Under the pieces are notes generated by a model. That model searched no databases. It had not been told where the DNA came from and worked only from the letters and a program-made list of their open reading frames with translations. From contig NZ_AP014690.1 in NCBI RefSeq assembly GCF_001547995.1, positions 1,795,001 through 1,859,000 of the forward strand: DNA of 64,000 nt. Direction: 5' to 3'. The first letter of the stretch is position 1; every line of letters begins with the position of its first letter. Both the position numbers and the translations under genes were made by a program. This stretch comes from Asaia bogorensis NBRC 16594 (GTDB taxonomy: Bacteria; Pseudomonadota; Alphaproteobacteria; Acetobacterales; Acetobacteraceae). This document shows, piece after piece, positions 8,370-17,871 of this stretch.

Positions 8370-9106
8370 TGGCCAAGAAGCGGGCAGACGTCCTGCTGGT
8401 CGAGCGCGGCCTCGTCGAGAGCCGCGCCCGCGCACAGGCGTTGATCATGGCGGGACTTGTGTTCACCAAGGACCGCCGCATTGCCAAGGCGGGCGATATG
8501 CTCGCCGAGGATACCGCGCTTGACCTCAAGGGGCAGGATCACCCCTGGGTCTCGCGCGGCGGTCTCAAGCTGAACCATGCGCTCAGCCATTTCGGGCTCG
8601 ATCCTGCAGGGGCAACCGCGGTGGATGTCGGTGCTTCCACAGGGGGTTTTACCGATGTGCTGCTGACCAAGGGCGCCACAAAAGTCTATGCCGTCGATGT
8701 CGGCCATGGTCAGATTGCATGGAAGCTGCGGTCTGACCCGCGCGTTGTGGTCATGGAAAAGACCAATGCCCGGACGCTGGATGAGACGATCATTCCCGAC
8801 CCGATTTCCATTGTTGTTTGTGATGCGAGCTTCATCGGGCTACGCATCGTACTGCCCCCTGCCCTCGCTCTCTGTCAGCCAGGTGGATGGGCGGTGGCCC
8901 TGATCAAACCGCAATTCGAAGCCGGACGCTCCGAGATTGGCGCGAAGGGCGTCGTGCGTGACGCCGCAGTGCATGAGCGTGTTTGCGCTGAAATCCGTAC
9001 CTGGTGGGAAGAACTCAAAGGTTGGGAGGTTCTTGGCATTGAACCAAGCCCCATCACTGGCCCCGAGGGGAACCGCGAATTCCTGATCGCCGCCCGGCGC
9101 GTTTGA
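8369..9106 (+). CDS. tlyA: TlyA-family rRNA (cytidine-2'-O)-methyltransferase
   Basis: A 245-residue protein with an N-terminal S4 RNA-binding domain (ADVLLVERGLVESRARAQAL) and an FtsJ-like methyltransferase domain starting at VDVGASTGGFTDVLLTKGA, with the acceptor segment VVCDASFIGLRIVLP. TlyA methylates 2'-O positions of 16S/23S rRNA cytidines in mycobacteria; homologues next to dxs have also been called hemolysin A. The 1-bp overlap with dxs indicates translational coupling. A methyltransferase function is well supported by the motifs; the exact target nucleotide here is inferred. Confidence 0.88.
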   Translation: MAKKRADVLLVERGLVESRARAQALIMAGLVFTKDRRIAKAGDMLAEDTALDLKGQDHPWVSRGGLKLNHALSHFGLDPAGATAVDVGASTGGFTDVLLTKGATKVYAVDVGHGQIAWKLRSDPRVVVMEKTNARTLDETIIPDPISIVVCDASFIGLRIVLPPALALCQPGGWAVALIKPQFEAGRSEIGAKGVVRDAAVHERVCAEIRTWWEELKGWEVLGIEPSPITGPEGNREFLIAARRV

Positions 9107-9218
9107 AGGGCCACGGGCACCACACCTTTGGGCAGTCGAAGAGTTAGCGCACAAGCGCCCCGTGCCTTGCAGCGGTTTTGCTTGCGTTCCCGGTGCCTAT
9201 TCGTGATAGAGCACCCCC

Positions 9219-10412
9219 ATGTCCGACATCTCGACCACACTCGACCTGAATGAGCAGGAGCGCGCGCGCATCCTTGCCAAATCCGCGCTTTTTGCACCGC
9301 CCCCGGCTGTCCTGCCCGACGGGCGGCGTGACCTCGTGGGCCTGTCCCGCGAAGAGCTGATTGCCGAGATGGCGGAATTCGGTGAAAAACCGTTCCGGGC
9401 CAAGCAGCTCTGGCATTGGATCTATCATCAGGGTGCCACCGATTTCGCCCGTATGAGCAGCATCGCGAAGCCGCTTCAGGCGAAACTTGCAGAGCGTTAT
9501 GTCGTTGGCCGCCCTGCGACGAGCCTGGAACAGACCTCCAGCGACGACACACGCAAATTCCTGTTCCGTTTCCGCGATGGGCAGGAAGCCGAGACCGTCT
9601 ATATACCGGACCGTCGCGAGGACCGCGGCGCAGTCTGCATCTCGTCTCAGGTTGGCTGCACTCTTTCCTGCACATTCTGCCATACCGGCACCCAGAAGCT
9701 GGTACGCAATCTGGGTGCGGCGGAGATCGTGTCGCAGTTCATGGCAGCCCGCGATTCCTACGGTGAATGGCCTAGCCCCAAGGGCGAGACACCGCGCCTG
9801 CTCTCCACCATTGTCCTGATGGGTATGGGCGAACCGCTTTATAATTACGACAACGTGGCCAAGGCGATGCGTATCGTGATGGATGGCGAGGGGATCGCCC
9901 TGTCACGCCGCCGCATCACGCTCTCGACGTCGGGCGTGGTGCCGATGATGGATCGCTGCGGTGAGGAACTGGCCGTCAACCTCGCGATCTCGCTGCATGC
10001 CGTAACGAACGATCTGCGTGACAAGATCGTACCGCTCAATCGCAAGTATCCGATTGAGGAACTAATGGCGGCGTGCCGACGCTACCCTGCAGCCTCGAAC
10101 TCCCGACGCATCACTTTCGAATATATCATGCTGCGTGGCATCAATGACAGTGAGGCCGATGCCCGTGAGCTGGTGCGCCTGATCAAGGGCCTGCCCGCGA
10201 AGGTAAATCTGATCCCCTTCAATCCGTGGCCGGGGTCGGAATTCAAACCCTCGACGCGTGAGCAGCTGCAGAAATTTGCCGCCATCGTGATGGATGCCGG
10301 ATTTGCCGCGCCAATTCGTATGCCACGCGGGCGCGATATCCTGGCAGCCTGTGGTCAGCTCAAGACCGAGAGCGAGAGACTGCGCCGCAGCACGACCGCC
10401 GACGCAGAATAA
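9219..10412 (+). CDS. rlmN: Dual-specificity 23S rRNA / tRNA methyltransferase RlmN
   Basis: Radical-SAM enzyme that makes 2-methyladenosine at A2503 of 23S rRNA and A37 of some tRNAs. The 4Fe-4S cluster motif is CTLSCTFCHTG, in the expected CxxxCxxC form. The C-terminal methyl-carrier Cys lies in ILAACGQLKTE, and the conserved GMGEPLYNYDNV and PFNPWPGSEF segments are present. At 397 residues the length is normal. A 112-bp spacer separates it from tlyA, so it may have its own promoter. Confidence 0.96.
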   Translation: MSDISTTLDLNEQERARILAKSALFAPPPAVLPDGRRDLVGLSREELIAEMAEFGEKPFRAKQLWHWIYHQGATDFARMSSIAKPLQAKLAERYVVGRPATSLEQTSSDDTRKFLFRFRDGQEAETVYIPDRREDRGAVCISSQVGCTLSCTFCHTGTQKLVRNLGAAEIVSQFMAARDSYGEWPSPKGETPRLLSTIVLMGMGEPLYNYDNVAKAMRIVMDGEGIALSRRRITLSTSGVVPMMDRCGEELAVNLAISLHAVTNDLRDKIVPLNRKYPIEELMAACRRYPAASNSRRITFEYIMLRGINDSEADARELVRLIKGLPAKVNLIPFNPWPGSEFKPSTREQLQKFAAIVMDAGFAAPIRMPRGRDILAACGQLKTESERLRRSTTADAE

Positions 10413-10419
10413 CCCGGTG

Positions 10420-10444
10420 CTGGCCAGTCTGTCAGGCTGGCCAG
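10420..10444 (+). terminator. Hairpin after rlmN
   Basis: Arms CTGGCCAG (10420-10427) and CTGGCCAG (10437-10444) form a perfect 8-bp stem with a 9-nt loop, 7 bp past the rlmN stop. There is no T-run, so intrinsic termination is uncertain. Confidence 0.4.
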
Positions 10445-10462
10445 TGCGCGAGGCGAGTGATA

Positions 10463-10487
10463 AGAATGACTCTGTATTTGTCATTCT
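10463..10487 (+). promoter_or_regulatory. Leader hairpin upstream of argG
   Basis: AGAATGAC (10463-10470) pairs with GTCATTCT (10480-10487), and the stem can be extended by GAT/ATC around a bulged A. It ends just before the AGAGGG ribosome site of argG (start 10509). It may be the base of the 5' UTR or an operator-like inverted repeat. It does not match a standard ARG box that I can recognise. Confidence 0.35.
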
Positions 10488-10508
10488 ATCAGAGGGAAGC
10501 CTGGCCTC

Positions 10509-11738
10509 ATGACTGCCCGGGACGTCAAAAAAGTTGTTCTCGCCTACTCGGGCGGGCTGGATACTTCCGTCATTCTGCGCTGGCTGCAGAAGGAATATGG
10601 CTGCGAGGTCGTCACCTTCACCGCCGATCTCGGTCAGGGTGAAGAGCTGGAACCAGCACGCCGCAAGGCCGAGATGTTCGGCGTCAAGGACATCTTCGTC
10701 GAGGACCTGCGCGAAACCTTCGTGAAGGATTTCGTGTTCCCGATGTTCCGCGCCAACGCGCTGTATGAAGGGCAGTACCTGCTGGGTACATCGATTGCGC
10801 GTCCGCTTATCGCGCAGCGCCAGATCGAGATCGCCAAGATGGTCGGTGCCGATGCCGTGGCCCATGGCGCGACAGGCAAGGGCAATGATCAGGTTCGTTT
10901 CGAGCTCGGCTATTATGCGCTGCAGCCCGACATCAAGGTCATTGCGCCGTGGCGTGAGTGGAACCTGACCTCGCGCACCAAGCTGCTGGCCTTTGCCGAG
11001 GAAAACCAGATTCCTGTCACCAAGGACAAGCGCGGCGAGGCACCTTTCTCGGTCGATGCCAACCTTCTCCACTCGTCTTCCGAGGGCAAGATCCTCGAAG
11101 ATCCCGCAGTTGCTCCCGATGAAATCGTTTTCCAGCGCACCATCTCGCCCGAAAACGCGCCCGATGTCGCAACTGAAATCGCCATCGATTTCTTCGAAGG
11201 TGATCCGGTTGCGCTCAATGGCGTCACGCTTTCCCCCGCCGAACTGCTGACGCGCCTCAACAAGCTTGGCCATGACAACGGCATTGGCCGTCTGGACCTT
11301 GTCGAGAACCGCTTCGTCGGTATGAAGTCGCGTGGCATCTACGAAACACCGGGCGGTACGATCCTGCTCACGGCGCATCGCAGCATTGAATCCATCACGC
11401 TCGACCGCGAGGCCATGCACCTCAAGGACAGCCTGATGCCGCGCTATGCCGAGATCATCTACAATGGCTTCTGGTTCTCGCCCGAGCGCCACATGCTGCA
11501 GGCGCTGATCGACACCAGCCAGAAATCGGTCACGGGCCGCGTGCGGCTGAAGCTTTACAAGGGCAACGTGATCTGCGTCGGCCGCGAAAGCCCGAACAGC
11601 CTGTACGACACCCGCGTTGTCACCTTCGAGGACGATGAAGGGGCCTATAACCAGATCGACGCTCAGGGCTTCATCAAGCTCAATGCGCTGCGCCTGCGTC
11701 TGGGTGGCCAGATTGGCCGCACCGGCGGCCAGCCCTGA
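10509..11738 (+). CDS. argG: Argininosuccinate synthase
   Basis: Condenses citrulline and aspartate with ATP cleavage in arginine biosynthesis. This 409-residue enzyme has the N-type ATP pyrophosphatase loop [12 protein letters not shown] near residue 12, [13 protein letters not shown] near 115 and [14 protein letters not shown] in the synthetase domain. The length fits the single-chain bacterial form. No other arg gene is adjacent. A leader hairpin precedes it, and an FKBP gene follows after 23 bp. Confidence 0.97.
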   Translation: MTARDVKKVVLAYSGGLDTSVILRWLQKEYGCEVVTFTADLGQGEELEPARRKAEMFGVKDIFVEDLRETFVKDFVFPMFRANALYEGQYLLGTSIARPLIAQRQIEIAKMVGADAVAHGATGKGNDQVRFELGYYALQPDIKVIAPWREWNLTSRTKLLAFAEENQIPVTKDKRGEAPFSVDANLLHSSSEGKILEDPAVAPDEIVFQRTISPENAPDVATEIAIDFFEGDPVALNGVTLSPAELLTRLNKLGHDNGIGRLDLVENRFVGMKSRGIYETPGGTILLTAHRSIESITLDREAMHLKDSLMPRYAEIIYNGFWFSPERHMLQALIDTSQKSVTGRVRLKLYKGNVICVGRESPNSLYDTRVVTFEDDEGAYNQIDAQGFIKLNALRLRLGGQIGRTGGQP

Positions 11739-11761
11739 TCGCCAGCGTTCAGAGGTACACC

Positions 11762-12250
11762 ATGCGTATATCCCGCTCCATCAAGACCCTCGTTGCCGGG
11801 GCGTCTTTCCTCGCTCTCGCAGCCTGCGGCGGCCCGAAAGAAGAGCCGGAGCTAACGCCCGAGCAGTTCATGGCCAAGGTCCGCGCGGAGCCGGGGGTCA
11901 AGACCCTGCCCGACGGTCTGGCCTACAAGGTGCTGAAATCCGGCCCCAAGGACGGTGAGCAGCCGTCCAAGGGTCGCCAGATGATGCTGATCTATGAAGG
12001 CCGCCTGCCCGATGGCGGGATCTTCGATAGTTCGGAGCAGCATGGCAACGGCGCCTATATGCAGATGCCTCTCGACGGCCTCGTGAAGGGTTGGATGGAA
12101 GCCCTTCCGATGATGCATGTGGGCGATACCTGGATGCTCTATGTCCCGCCCGAGCTGGGCTACGGCAAGCGTTCCATGGGCATCATCCCGCCGAATAGCC
12201 CGCTCGTGTTCAAGATCCAGCTTCTGGGTCTGGGTGGTCAGGAACAGTAA
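11762..12250 (+). CDS. FKBP-type peptidyl-prolyl isomerase, lipoprotein
   Basis: A 162-residue exported isomerase. The signal peptide ends in lipobox LALAAC (Cys near residue 22), so it should be lipidated and sit in the periplasm-facing membrane. The C-terminal half is an FKBP domain with LIYEGRLPDGGIFDSS, GLVKGWMEALPMMHVGDTW, YVPPELGYGKR and the closing PPNSPLVFKIQLL. It probably assists folding of envelope proteins. It is followed 10 bp later by the small cytochrome c gene. Confidence 0.9.
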   Translation: MRISRSIKTLVAGASFLALAACGGPKEEPELTPEQFMAKVRAEPGVKTLPDGLAYKVLKSGPKDGEQPSKGRQMMLIYEGRLPDGGIFDSSEQHGNGAYMQMPLDGLVKGWMEALPMMHVGDTWMLYVPPELGYGKRSMGIIPPNSPLVFKIQLLGLGGQEQ

Positions 12251-12260
12251 GAGTCTGACC

Positions 12261-12716
12261 ATGCGTGCGCCCCTCGCTCTTGCGCTTCTTGCCGCTCTCG
12301 CTCTCACGGCCTGCGGCAAGAAAAGTGCGGGGCAGAAGATCTACGGTCCCAATTGCGGCATCTGTCACCATGGCGGCAACGGCCTGCCCGGTGAAGTACC
12401 CCCATTGGTCGGGCGTCTTGACCTGATTGCCAGGACGCCGGAAGGGCGCGACTATCTGGCGCGTGTCATGCTGAACGGCCTCGATGGCCCCATCGAAGCC
12501 AATGGCGGTCACTATAATTTCTCCATGCCGAGCTTCCGCAGGTTGAGCGACGAGCAGCTTTCGCTCATCCTCAACTGGTTGATCTCGCGTGGTGCGACAC
12601 ATCCCGCACCTCAGATCACGCCCGATGTCATCGCGGCGGCCAGAAAAGAAGAAATCGGCTCCAACCGCGTGCATGCCATGCGGCAGGCCCTCTCGGCCAA
12701 GGGGCAGATTCCCTGA
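12261..12716 (+). CDS. Small c-type cytochrome, exported
   Basis: A 151-residue protein with signal peptide MRAPLALALLAALALTACGK, whose end also forms a lipobox (LTAC), followed by one haem-c site CGICH near residue 32. The axial Met is probably in FSMPSFRRLSDEQLSLIL, typical of class I mono-haem cytochromes. It resembles the small cytochrome c subunits that feed terminal oxidases or periplasmic dehydrogenases in acetic acid bacteria. No oxidase or dehydrogenase gene is adjacent, so the electron partner is unknown. The start was chosen at 12261 because the signal peptide begins there; the longer open frame runs back into the FKBP gene. Confidence 0.85.
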   Translation: MRAPLALALLAALALTACGKKSAGQKIYGPNCGICHHGGNGLPGEVPPLVGRLDLIARTPEGRDYLARVMLNGLDGPIEANGGHYNFSMPSFRRLSDEQLSLILNWLISRGATHPAPQITPDVIAAARKEEIGSNRVHAMRQALSAKGQIP

Positions 12717-12800
12717 TCCAGGAGCGGGCGAACCGGAGCTCTCTGTCTTAACGAGCCTCCTGCCCAGCCCTCACTGTCGCGTCGTGTGGGCGACAAACGT

Positions 12801-13331
12801 TCAGGGTGGCGCCCAGTGGCTTTCGCAACGGGCTTCGTAAAGATCGTCATCGCCCGTCTCGAGTACATACGCGGTCTGGCGCTTCTTGGCCGTCCAGTAC
12901 GCCGGCGCCCCGCAAACATGGCAACGCGCCTGCAGCAGGATATATCGATCGGCCATGGCACGCAGCCGGGCCATGACATCGAACGCCTGACGCATGAAAT
13001 CAGTGTCGAGGCCTGACACACTGACATGAATTCCCTGGTCCAAAGTCCGGTTGATATCGGCCACAACGTCACCCGCATAATGCGGCGCGATCATGAAATG
13101 CCCCTCATCAAGCAGGATATGGTCGTATTCTGCGGCATCGTCAGGCCATGCCCTTACCGATCGTGCAGGGCGGCTCAACCCCACACGACTATGGATTGCG
13201 GCACCTGAGCGCGTATCGAAGGCAGGGGCGAGGCACAGTGTGGATCGAACATCCGGGTGCTCCTGCAACAGATGGGCAGATTTTCCCGCAAACATCGGGC
13301 CTGCATAGACTGTCAGAATTCCCCGTACCAA
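12801..13331 (-). CDS. tdk: Thymidine kinase (type II)
   Basis: Phosphorylates thymidine with ATP in pyrimidine salvage. The 176-residue protein has the Walker A loop [15 protein letters not shown] near residue 8, the Walker B-like segment [10 protein letters not shown], the active-site strand [13 protein letters not shown], and a zinc site made of CHVC plus a later CESH pair (the final ligand normally being His). The start is TTG at 13331 behind GGGAG with 7-nt spacing. It is monocistronic and convergent with the cytochrome gene. tdk is not universal in alphaproteobacteria. Confidence 0.88.
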   Translation of the reverse strand: MVRGILTVYAGPMFAGKSAHLLQEHPDVRSTLCLAPAFDTRSGAAIHSRVGLSRPARSVRAWPDDAAEYDHILLDEGHFMIAPHYAGDVVADINRTLDQGIHVSVSGLDTDFMRQAFDVMARLRAMADRYILLQARCHVCGAPAYWTAKKRQTAYVLETGDDDLYEARCESHWAPP

Positions 13332-13455
13332 AAATCTTCTCCCGCAGCTCGATGCGCAGGGTCAAACGCGCATTGGCGAGGCATTACAGGCATTTGCATG
13401 GGCTCGGCAATCTTTCCACTTGACCGCTTTGGCAGCACATTCGACAACACTGCCC

Positions 13456-14451
13456 ATGCAACGTGTATTTTCCGGCATTCAGCCGACCGGCGTCCCCCAG
13501 CTTGGCAATTACCTTGGCGCAATCCGCAACTGGGTCCGGTTGCAGGACGATCATGACTGCGTTTTCTGCCTTGTCGATATGCACGCCCTGACCGTGTTCC
13601 GCGAGCCCGCGCAACTTCGTCAGGACAGTCTGGCGCAGGCCGCCTGCCTGATTGCCTCGGGCATCGATCCGCAGAAACACGTGCTCTACAACCAGTCTGC
13701 CGTCAGCGCGCATGCGCGTCTCGGCTGGATTTTCAACTGCGTGGTTCGCCTTGGCTGGCTGAACCGCATGACGCAGTTCAAGGAAAAAGCGGGCAAGGAC
13801 CGTGAGCAGCATTCTGCCGGCCTGTTCGTTTACCCTGCCCTCATGGCGGCGGACATACACGCCTTTCACGCCACACGCGTACCCGTTGGCGAAGACCAGA
13901 AGCAGCATCTCGAAATCGCAAACGACATCGCTGCCAAATTCAACCATGATTACGGGGTCGATTTCTTCCCCACGATCGAGCCGCTCATACCCCCTTCCGC
14001 CGCACGCGTCATGAGCCTGCGCGACGGCACAAAGAAAATGTCCAAATCGGATCCCTCCGCGCAATCACGGATCGAACTGACGGATACGGCTGATGAGATC
14101 GCGCTGAAGATCCGCAAGGCGAAGTCGGACACGGAACCCCTGCCCTCGGAAAATGCCGGTCTCGCCGCGCGCCCCGAGGCACGCAATCTCGTCACCATTT
14201 TTGCCGCCATGTCCGATTTGAGTAATGACGACGTTCTGGCGCGCTTTGGCGGACAGGGCTTTGGTCCTTTCAAATCAGCGCTGGCTGAATTGCTGGTGGA
14301 AAAGCTCGCACCCGTCGCCAGCGAAACCCGTCGTTTGCTGGAAGATAGCGCGCATCTCGAACAGATCCTGCGTGAAGGCGCTGCCCGAGCCAACGCGATT
14401 GCGGAGCCAATCGTGACTGAGGCGGAACGCCTCGTGGGTTATCTGCGCTAG
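13456..14451 (+). CDS. trpS: Tryptophan--tRNA ligase
   Basis: Class Ic aminoacyl-tRNA synthetase of 331 residues from the chosen start. The HIGH-type motif is in [18 protein letters not shown], and the KMSKS loop is [11 protein letters not shown] near residue 195. ATG 13456 gives the usual N-terminus [12 protein letters not shown]; an in-frame TTG at 13420 would add 12 residues that do not resemble the family. Neither start has a strong Shine-Dalgarno. A second synthetase domain is absent, as expected. Confidence 0.95.
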   Translation: MQRVFSGIQPTGVPQLGNYLGAIRNWVRLQDDHDCVFCLVDMHALTVFREPAQLRQDSLAQAACLIASGIDPQKHVLYNQSAVSAHARLGWIFNCVVRLGWLNRMTQFKEKAGKDREQHSAGLFVYPALMAADIHAFHATRVPVGEDQKQHLEIANDIAAKFNHDYGVDFFPTIEPLIPPSAARVMSLRDGTKKMSKSDPSAQSRIELTDTADEIALKIRKAKSDTEPLPSENAGLAARPEARNLVTIFAAMSDLSNDDVLARFGGQGFGPFKSALAELLVEKLAPVASETRRLLEDSAHLEQILREGAARANAIAEPIVTEAERLVGYLR

Positions 14452-14512
14452 AACTGCCAGCAACATGCAGGGAGCCGGTGCAGACCACCGCGCTCCGGAG
14501 GAGGTCCATTTC

Positions 14513-14929
14513 ATGAAGCAGGCATTTCACCGTCTGTCGGTACGCACCCGCGGCAAGGGCCTCACCATGATCACCGCCCCGATACTCGATTGGGTATCGG
14601 AGAGCGGAATAACGGACGGGCTCCTCACCCTGTGGTGCCGTCATACCTCGGCATCGCTCATCGTGCAGGAAAACGCTGATCCGACGGTGCAACAGGACAT
14701 CAACAGCTATTTTGAGGATCTGGTACCCGAAAGCCGGGCCTATCGTCACGACTATGAAGGCGCTGACGATATGCCAGCCCATATCCGCTCCGTACTGACC
14801 AATGTTCAACTGACGATCCCGGTCATGGGCGGTCGGCCGGTCCTGGGCACGTGGCAGGGTATCTATCTTTTCGAGCACCGCCGTGCGTCCCATGGACGCG
14901 AGATCGTGCTGCATCTCCTCGGTGACTGA
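14513..14929 (+). CDS. YjbQ/UPF0047 family protein
   Basis: A 138-residue protein of the YjbQ family (secondary thiamine-phosphate synthase-like). The family signature is seen as LLTLWCRHTSASLIVQENAD near residue 45, DINSYFEDLVPE, and the C-terminal LGTWQGIYLFEHR. The conserved His residues line a putative active site. Start 14513 is fixed by the GGAGGAGG ribosome site 8 nt upstream. Weak thiamine-phosphate synthase activity is reported for E. coli YjbQ, but the physiological role remains unclear. It lies 61 bp after trpS. Confidence 0.88.
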   Translation: MKQAFHRLSVRTRGKGLTMITAPILDWVSESGITDGLLTLWCRHTSASLIVQENADPTVQQDINSYFEDLVPESRAYRHDYEGADDMPAHIRSVLTNVQLTIPVMGGRPVLGTWQGIYLFEHRRASHGREIVLHLLGD

Positions 14930-14972
14930 AACCTGACCGGCATGCGCCGGACATGCCGGTCAGACAAGTCTT

Positions 14973-15767
14973 CTACCAGCGTTTAACCCAGAATTCCGCC
15001 GGGCAGTTATCCTGGTTTTGCGGCGATGTCAGATAGCTTTCTGCCGCAGGGAAGAGATGCATCTTGCCGGGTGCCAGCGTGAACCAGAGCTGCGTCAGAA
15101 CAATGCGTCCCTCATGATCGGTCTCGCATCGCAGCTGCAGGGCACGCGGCAGAGTGGTCTGGCTCGCTGTTCTGAAAAACGCCATAAGGTCATCATGACG
15201 CACCCGCAACCCGGCGCGTTCGGCAAGATAGGTACCCATCGGTGACTGCGCGAAACGCTCACGCAGGGCGCTCGCCTTGGCGAAGAACGGACCCGCAGAA
15301 TAGCCAAAACACGCCCCGTGCTTGACCCACTCATGTGTGACCAGCGAAGGCTGGGTGTGCGGCATGATCTGGCTGAGCGTCGCGCTCATGGCGTTATCGA
15401 GCAAGGGTGCCTGAGCATCGGGCTCCAGCAGGCTGCACCCGTCCCGCCACCAATGCTCGACCGGAATATCCTGCGCCTCCAGCGAATGGGGTTCTGACGC
15501 CCACAGACCGTGAAGCCCGATCAGGGGCTGGCGTGGCTGATCGGCGCTGCATCCTTTGCCGACAGTGCAAAAGCCGGGCTGCCACGTCAAAGCCAGCGTA
15601 TTGTGATCGAAGTCAGCGTGACGTGTCGGGGTCAAGGCGGTCGGCCAGGGTGCGGGTCCGGTGCTGCATCCACCGAGCGCCGTCACACCCAGCGCCATGA
15701 CACCCAGTGCGAGGCATGAGAGAGATCGCCATAACGCGCCAGGGCTCGCGGAAATTGACTTGATCAT
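14973..15767 (-). CDS. Ribonuclease T2 family lipoprotein
   Basis: A 264-residue exported endoribonuclease. The N-terminus has a hydrophobic signal and lipobox LGGC near residue 34. Both catalytic motifs of RNase T2 are present: CAS I as LIGLHGLWAS and CAS II as THEWVKHGACFG. Cys residues suited to disulfides surround them. It probably cleaves RNA in the periplasm or outside the cell. Its ATG overlaps the fghA stop by 4 bp, so it is the last gene of an adhC-fghA-RNase T2 operon, an odd combination. Confidence 0.87.
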   Translation of the reverse strand: MIKSISASPGALWRSLSCLALGVMALGVTALGGCSTGPAPWPTALTPTRHADFDHNTLALTWQPGFCTVGKGCSADQPRQPLIGLHGLWASEPHSLEAQDIPVEHWWRDGCSLLEPDAQAPLLDNAMSATLSQIMPHTQPSLVTHEWVKHGACFGYSAGPFFAKASALRERFAQSPMGTYLAERAGLRVRHDDLMAFFRTASQTTLPRALQLRCETDHEGRIVLTQLWFTLAPGKMHLFPAAESYLTSPQNQDNCPAEFWVKRW

Positions 15768-16621
15768 CGGGAGGAAGCTCCAAGCAGGCGCGCATGATGG
15801 GCCACATGGTCACGAATAACAGTCTGGATGAACCAGTATGAGTGATCGTATCCCTCATGATAGCGCAACGTGAGCGGCTGCCCTGCTGCTGCCGCCGCAT
15901 TTTCGATCAGATCAGGCCGCAGCTCCTGTGCGAGAAAAGGGTCCGCGACCCCCTGATCGATCAGGATGCTGGCAGGATGGATGCGACCCGCCTCTATCAG
16001 CGAAACCGCATCCCATTGCGCCCAGGCTTTACGATCACTGCCAAGATAAGCCGTGAATGCTTTCTCACCCCAGGGAACGACCGAGGGATGCACAATCGGA
16101 GCGAGCGCGCTGATCGAGCGCCACTGATCAGGATTGCGCAGCCCATGCACCAGAGCACCATGCCCACCCATCGAATGACCCATGATGCCGAAAGACGTGC
16201 CATCGAGTGTGAACAGTCGCTTCAGCAGCGCAGGAAGCTCTGAGTCGATATAGCTGCCCATGCGGTAATGCCGGTTCCAGGGCGCAATCAGCGCGTCCAG
16301 ATAGAAGCCTGCCCCGGTGCCGAGATCATAGCTTTCCTCCTCGCCCGAGATGCCAGCGCCGCGCGGCGAGGTATCGGGGGCCACCAACATCAAACCGTGC
16401 TCTGCTGCATGGGCAATGATCGTCGATTTCTGCAGGAACGTCTCATGCGTGCAGGTGAGCCCTGCAAGCAGGAAAAGCACCGGAACGACCTCACCAAGTA
16501 GCGCCTGCGCGGGCTGGAAAACGCTGAATTGCGCATCCAGACCCAAGACTTCGGATCGATGGCGCCAGCAGGTCACGCTGCCGCCATGACACAGCTGATC
16601 GGCTATCTTTTCAGGGGTCAT
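15764..16621 (-). CDS. fghA: S-formylglutathione hydrolase
   Basis: Esterase-D family serine hydrolase of 285 residues that releases formate and glutathione from S-formylglutathione, the second step of glutathione-dependent formaldehyde oxidation. The nucleophile is in FGIMGHSMGGHGALV, the Asp in ILIDQGVADPFL and the His in YHEGYDHSYWF. It follows adhC with a 4-bp overlap and is followed with a 4-bp overlap by the RNase T2 gene. Context and motifs agree fully. Confidence 0.95.
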   Translation of the reverse strand: MTPEKIADQLCHGGSVTCWRHRSEVLGLDAQFSVFQPAQALLGEVVPVLFLLAGLTCTHETFLQKSTIIAHAAEHGLMLVAPDTSPRGAGISGEEESYDLGTGAGFYLDALIAPWNRHYRMGSYIDSELPALLKRLFTLDGTSFGIMGHSMGGHGALVHGLRNPDQWRSISALAPIVHPSVVPWGEKAFTAYLGSDRKAWAQWDAVSLIEAGRIHPASILIDQGVADPFLAQELRPDLIENAAAAAGQPLTLRYHEGYDHSYWFIQTVIRDHVAHHARLLGASSR

Positions 16622-17739
16622 GCGTCGAATTCAACGACGGAGCGGATCGACTTGCCCTGGCTCATCAGCTCGAAGCCATAATTGATCTCCGACAGCTTGA
16701 GATGCTGGGTGATCAACGAGTCAATGTTGATGCGCCCTTCCATATACATATCGACAATTCTGGGCACATCGGTGCGCCCCCTTGCCCCACCGAAAGCCGA
16801 GCCGATCCAGCGCCGTCCTGTCACCAGCTGGAACGGGCGCGTGCTGATTTCCTGACCAGACCCGGCCACGCCGATCACGCAGGAAACACCCCACCCGCGA
16901 TGGGCACATTCGAGCGCCTGGCGCATCAGCTTCACATTACCCACACACTCGAAGGTGTAATCCGCGCCTCCGCCAGTCAGTTCGACCAGATGGCCTACCA
17001 GATCGCCATTGGGGCCAAGATCGGCAGGGTTGACGAAATGCGTCATGCCGAACTCACGCGCGATGATGGCACGCTCGGGGTTGAGATCGACACCGATGAT
17101 CTGCCGGGCGCCAACCATGCGGGCCCCCTGCACGACATTGAGCCCGATCCCCCCCAGACCAAACACCACAACAGTCGACTCCGCCTCGACCTTCGCCGTG
17201 AACAGCACGGCGCCAATCCCTGTCGTCACGCCACATCCGATATAGCAGATCTTGTCCAGCGGCGCGTCGCTACGCACCTTGGCCAGAGCGATCTCGGGCA
17301 GCACGGTGAAATTGGCAAAAGTCGAGCAGCCCATATAGTGATGGACCGGCTGCCCCTTGTAGGAAAAGCGCGTTGTGCCGTCAGGCATCAGACCCTTGCC
17401 CTGTGTGCCGCGTATCGAGGTGCAAAGATTGGTCTTGCGCGACAGGCAGGACGGGCAGTTCCGGCACTCGGGCGTGTAGAGCGGAATGACATGATCGCCC
17501 GGCTTGAGCGAGGTCACGCCAGCGCCGACCTCACGCACGATGCCCGCTCCTTCATGACCGAGGATGGCAGGAAACAAGCCTTCCGGGTCATCACCGGACA
17601 GGGTGAACTTGTCCGTATGGCACAGGCCTGTTGCCTTGATCTCGACCAGAACCTCGCCCGCGCGCGGTCCCTCAAGCTGCACCGTATCAATTTCCAGCTT
17701 CCGACCGGCCTCGAGTGCAAGTGCGGCAATCACATCCAT
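16618..17739 (-). CDS. S-(hydroxymethyl)glutathione dehydrogenase / class III alcohol dehydrogenase
   Basis: A 373-residue zinc enzyme that oxidises S-hydroxymethylglutathione with NAD. Catalytic zinc ligands are Cys in ATGLCHTDKFTLSG and His in GHEGAGIVREVG, with the third Cys in ICYIGCGVTTGIGA. The structural zinc comes from CRNCPSCLSRKTNLC. The Rossmann motif is FGLGGIGLNVVQGA. Class III length and sequence fit AdhC/FrmA. It heads the formaldehyde-detoxification operon; 132 bp separate it from the divergent bestrophin gene, and no FrmR-like regulator is present. Confidence 0.96.
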   Translation of the reverse strand: MDVIAALALEAGRKLEIDTVQLEGPRAGEVLVEIKATGLCHTDKFTLSGDDPEGLFPAILGHEGAGIVREVGAGVTSLKPGDHVIPLYTPECRNCPSCLSRKTNLCTSIRGTQGKGLMPDGTTRFSYKGQPVHHYMGCSTFANFTVLPEIALAKVRSDAPLDKICYIGCGVTTGIGAVLFTAKVEAESTVVVFGLGGIGLNVVQGARMVGARQIIGVDLNPERAIIAREFGMTHFVNPADLGPNGDLVGHLVELTGGGADYTFECVGNVKLMRQALECAHRGWGVSCVIGVAGSGQEISTRPFQLVTGRRWIGSAFGGARGRTDVPRIVDMYMEGRINIDSLITQHLKLSEINYGFELMSQGKSIRSVVEFDA

Positions 17740-17871
17740 CTTATCAAATCTCCGATCACAGGCTGTTCACGATACGTCACAGAACAGATTACGTTTTAAC
17801 GAGTTTTATCGGGGGCGTCCTGTCTAAGATATCGCCCTAGCCCAACAGCAGCTTTTGAGGACCAAGACACC

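Noticed and set aside
10062-11492. 476-codon open frame antisense to rlmN and argG
   Set aside because: It lies opposite two intact, well-recognised enzymes and has no family resemblance or ribosome site. It is a product of GC-rich third positions on the coding strand.
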